This document shows, in pieces, positions 6,112-7,088 of a stretch of DNA of 7,088 nucleotides (the stretch's first letter is position 1; the number at the start of each line of letters is the position of its first letter). The translations under genes were made by a program, and so were the position numbers. The DNA comes from Treponema sp. (GTDB lineage Bacteria; Spirochaetota; Spirochaetia; Treponematales; Breznakiellaceae). A model generated the notes under the pieces. That model ran no database searches, had not been told where the DNA came from, and saw only the letters and a list, made by a program, of their open reading frames with translations. The stretch lies in NCBI GenBank assembly GCA_031255815.1, contig JAIRRU010000280.1:1-7088 (forward strand), given 5' to 3'.

Positions 6112-6825
6112 ATGGACGAAACACTGGCGGCGGGCCTGGAAGAACTCCGGAAAGATCGGAGGGCGGACGCCCTGCTTGCCCCCCGCGCCGCCGAGGTCAT
6201 CGCCCTGCTGGAACGGTACATAGCCGAGATCGAACTCTTCAACCCCTCTTACGGCCTGGTGAGCGTAAAAAGCAGGCGGGAACTGGTTGTAAGGCACATC
6301 CTGGATTCCCTGGCGGCGCTGGGCCTTCTTTTGGAGGGAGGCCCGGCCCGAAGAATCGCCGATGTCGGCTCCGGGGCGGGCCTGCCGGGGATACCGCTGG
6401 CCATATGCCTGCCCCTTTCCCGTTTTACCCTTATCGAGCGGGCGGGCCGCCGGGCCGGCTTTCTGCGTAACACCCTTGCCGTCCTGGGATTGCCCAACGC
6501 GGAAGTGGAAGAAACGGAGATGGAAAAGGCCGCCCCGGGCCGTTTCGGCCTGGCCGTTTTCCGCGCCTTCCGGCCCCTGGAGCCGCCGATCCTGAAAGGC
6601 CTCCTCCGGCTCCTGGCGGACGGCGGCGCGCTTGCCGCCTGGAAGGGCCGGCGATCCCTTGCCGGGCAGGAACTGGGCAGGCTGGAGGCCGCGGGGCTTC
6701 TCTCCCCCCTGTCCTCCCCGCCCGCCGCGGGAAAGCCCCGCTGGGAGATTCTCCCGGTAAAGACGCCTTTTCTGGAAGCGGAACGCTGCCTGGCGCTGAT
6801 CCGCAAGCCGCCGCAAACCATGTAA
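6112..6825 (+). CDS. rsmG: 16S rRNA (guanine(527)-N7)-methyltransferase RsmG
   Basis: This 237-residue cytoplasmic methyltransferase is predicted to transfer a methyl group from S-adenosylmethionine to N7 of G527 in 16S rRNA. RsmG hallmarks appear in order: an N-terminal helical part with LFNPSYGLVSV, the VRHILDSL block (R61, H62, D65), the SAM-binding loop IADVGSGAGLPGIPLAI starting at residue 82 with D84, FTLIERAGRRAGFLRNTL with acidic E for the SAM ribose, and VFRAFRPLEP followed by LLADGGALAAWKGR. It is slightly longer than the E. coli enzyme (207 aa), mostly at the C-terminus. The ATG at 6112 is chosen because it puts VRHILDS near its usual position. A TTG at 6076 would add 12 residues. 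No good ribosome-binding site precedes either start. In many bacteria rsmG neighbours mnmG or parAB. None of these is visible here. Confidence 0.9.
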   Translation: MDETLAAGLEELRKDRRADALLAPRAAEVIALLERYIAEIELFNPSYGLVSVKSRRELVVRHILDSLAALGLLLEGGPARRIADVGSGAGLPGIPLAICLPLSRFTLIERAGRRAGFLRNTLAVLGLPNAEVEETEMEKAAPGRFGLAVFRAFRPLEPPILKGLLRLLADGGALAAWKGRRSLAGQELGRLEAAGLLSPLSSPPAAGKPRWEILPVKTPFLEAERCLALIRKPPQTM

Positions 6826-6834
6826 ACAGGCGGC

Positions 6835-6848
6835 GGCCGGTTTCGGCC
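6835..6848 (+). terminator. Short hairpin after rsmG, possible weak terminator
   Basis: GGCCG-GTTT-CGGCC forms a perfect 5-bp GC-rich stem starting 10 bases after the rsmG TAA. The bases that follow (AGGACAAACG) have no T-run. It could be a factor-assisted terminator or a 3'-end stabiliser rather than a classical intrinsic terminator. Confidence 0.35.
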
Positions 6849-7025
6849 AGGACAAACGAGGTATGTTGATTCCTCCGTGTTCTGGCGAGCCGCAGTCCGC
6901 CTTGGCGCGCTGCCCTTTACCCGTACTTTTAGCCTAACCAAACCACTGGCCGCGAAGGGCGCAAAGGCCCCGGAAGCTTCGTTTCCCCTGATGAAACAGG
7001 TTCCCGGAGAAAATTGCCCGTTCTT
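6849..7025. other. Non-coding stretch after rsmG with no recognisable gene
   Basis: No credible coding frame with a ribosome-binding site, no tRNA-like fold and no known RNA motif was seen. The left part (about 6875-6910) is GC-rich and includes the palindrome CGCCTTGGCG (6899-6908). The middle (6921-6945) is more AT-rich. The right part holds the repeat-like patch at 6951-6971. It may be the upstream region of a gene beyond the window. Confidence 0.5.
6951..6971. repeat. GC-rich repeat-like patch downstream of rsmG (copy B)
   Basis: CGCGAAGGGCGCAAAGGCCCC consists of GCG/GGC alternating with AAG-type units and resembles the patch at 6050-6069 on the same strand. The two lie in the spacers on either side of rsmG. 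Similar GCGAAGG-GCGCAAAGG-like strings are common in intergenic DNA of some bacteria, but assignment to a named family cannot be made from this window. Confidence 0.35.
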
Positions 7026-7036
7026 TGCACTATAAT
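7014..7036 (+). promoter_or_regulatory. Putative promoter near the right edge (perfect TATAAT)
   Basis: TATAAT at 7031-7036 is a perfect -10 hexamer, but no good -35 lies 16-18 bases upstream. TTGCCC at 7014-7019 is only 11 bases away. Alternatively, TTGCCCG-N4-TTGCA (7014-7029) has the spacing of a sigma-54 -24/-12 element with the -12 GC present and the -24 GG imperfect (TG). Either way it points rightward to a gene outside the window and precedes a strong stem-loop. Confidence 0.35.
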
Positions 7037-7048
7037 GAATTCGTGTCC

Positions 7049-7074
7049 GCCCGCAAACCGCTTGCTTTGCGGGC
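7049..7074 (+). other. Perfect 9-bp stem-loop, probable leader hairpin of the next gene
   Basis: GCCCGCAAA (7049-7057) pairs perfectly with TTTGCGGGC (7066-7074) across the 8-base loop CCGCTTGC. It begins 13 bases after the TATAAT box, so it would lie near the 5' end of a transcript started there. No T-run follows (AGGTTCG), which argues against simple termination. An operator or mRNA-stabilising role is possible. Confidence 0.5.
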
Positions 7075-7088
7075 AGGTTCGTGCCTTG

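Noticed and set aside
6103..6855. Long minus-strand open frame (250 codons) opposite rsmG
   Set aside because: It mirrors the GC-rich rsmG coding sequence, is Gly/Arg/Gln-rich and low in complexity, and has no domain. rsmG motifs on the other strand are convincing.
6004..7000. TGAAACAGG present at 6004-6012 and 6992-7000 as an attachment-site-like direct repeat
   Set aside because: Nine bases only, with no integrase, tRNA or mobile gene between. The enclosed rsmG is a housekeeping gene.

Overview
The window looks like chromosomal DNA of a GC-rich spirochaete, plausibly a gut-type Treponema. This is an inference. It rests on the binding-protein signal peptide ending in VSA followed by GGG, which is typical of treponemal solute-binding proteins, and on the sugar-transporter and Cys-type sulfatase content expected of an anaerobic, host-associated saccharide user. 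No rRNA, tRNA, CRISPR array, insertion sequence or phage gene was recognised.

Bases 1-99 hold the last 32 codons of a gene that starts outside the window, probably an alkaline-phosphatase-superfamily hydrolase. Bases 167-4564 form a tight plus-strand operon of four genes: a secreted family-1 solute-binding protein, two CUT1-type membrane permeases, and an M20 metallo-amidohydrolase resembling the YgeY group. The gaps between these genes are 9, 9 and 3 bases, and each start has an upstream purine-rich ribosome-binding site. No ATPase gene is present, so the transporter presumably uses a shared ATPase encoded elsewhere. A minus-strand sulfatase (4657-5979) converges on the operon across 92 bases. 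Divergent from it is rsmG (about 6112-6825), the 16S rRNA G527 methyltransferase. Bases 6826-7088 are non-coding as far as can be seen. They carry a small hairpin after rsmG, a GC-rich repeat-like patch, a TATAAT box, and a perfect 9-bp stem-loop that probably belongs to the leader of a gene beyond the edge.

A working model is that the binding protein captures a saccharide-like or glycerophosphodiester-like solute outside the inner membrane and the two permeases import it. The M20 enzyme and the sulfatase, neither with a visible signal peptide, would then act on it in the cytoplasm by amide hydrolysis and by sulfate- or phosphate-ester hydrolysis. Only the transporter-M20 linkage is supported by operon structure. 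The link to the sulfatase and to the upstream hydrolase is by proximity alone. rsmG is a housekeeping gene unrelated to the uptake locus. Nothing here clearly amounts to a new defence or mobile system. The most interesting element is the combination of an ATPase-less CUT1 transporter, an amidohydrolase and a cytoplasmic sulfatase.
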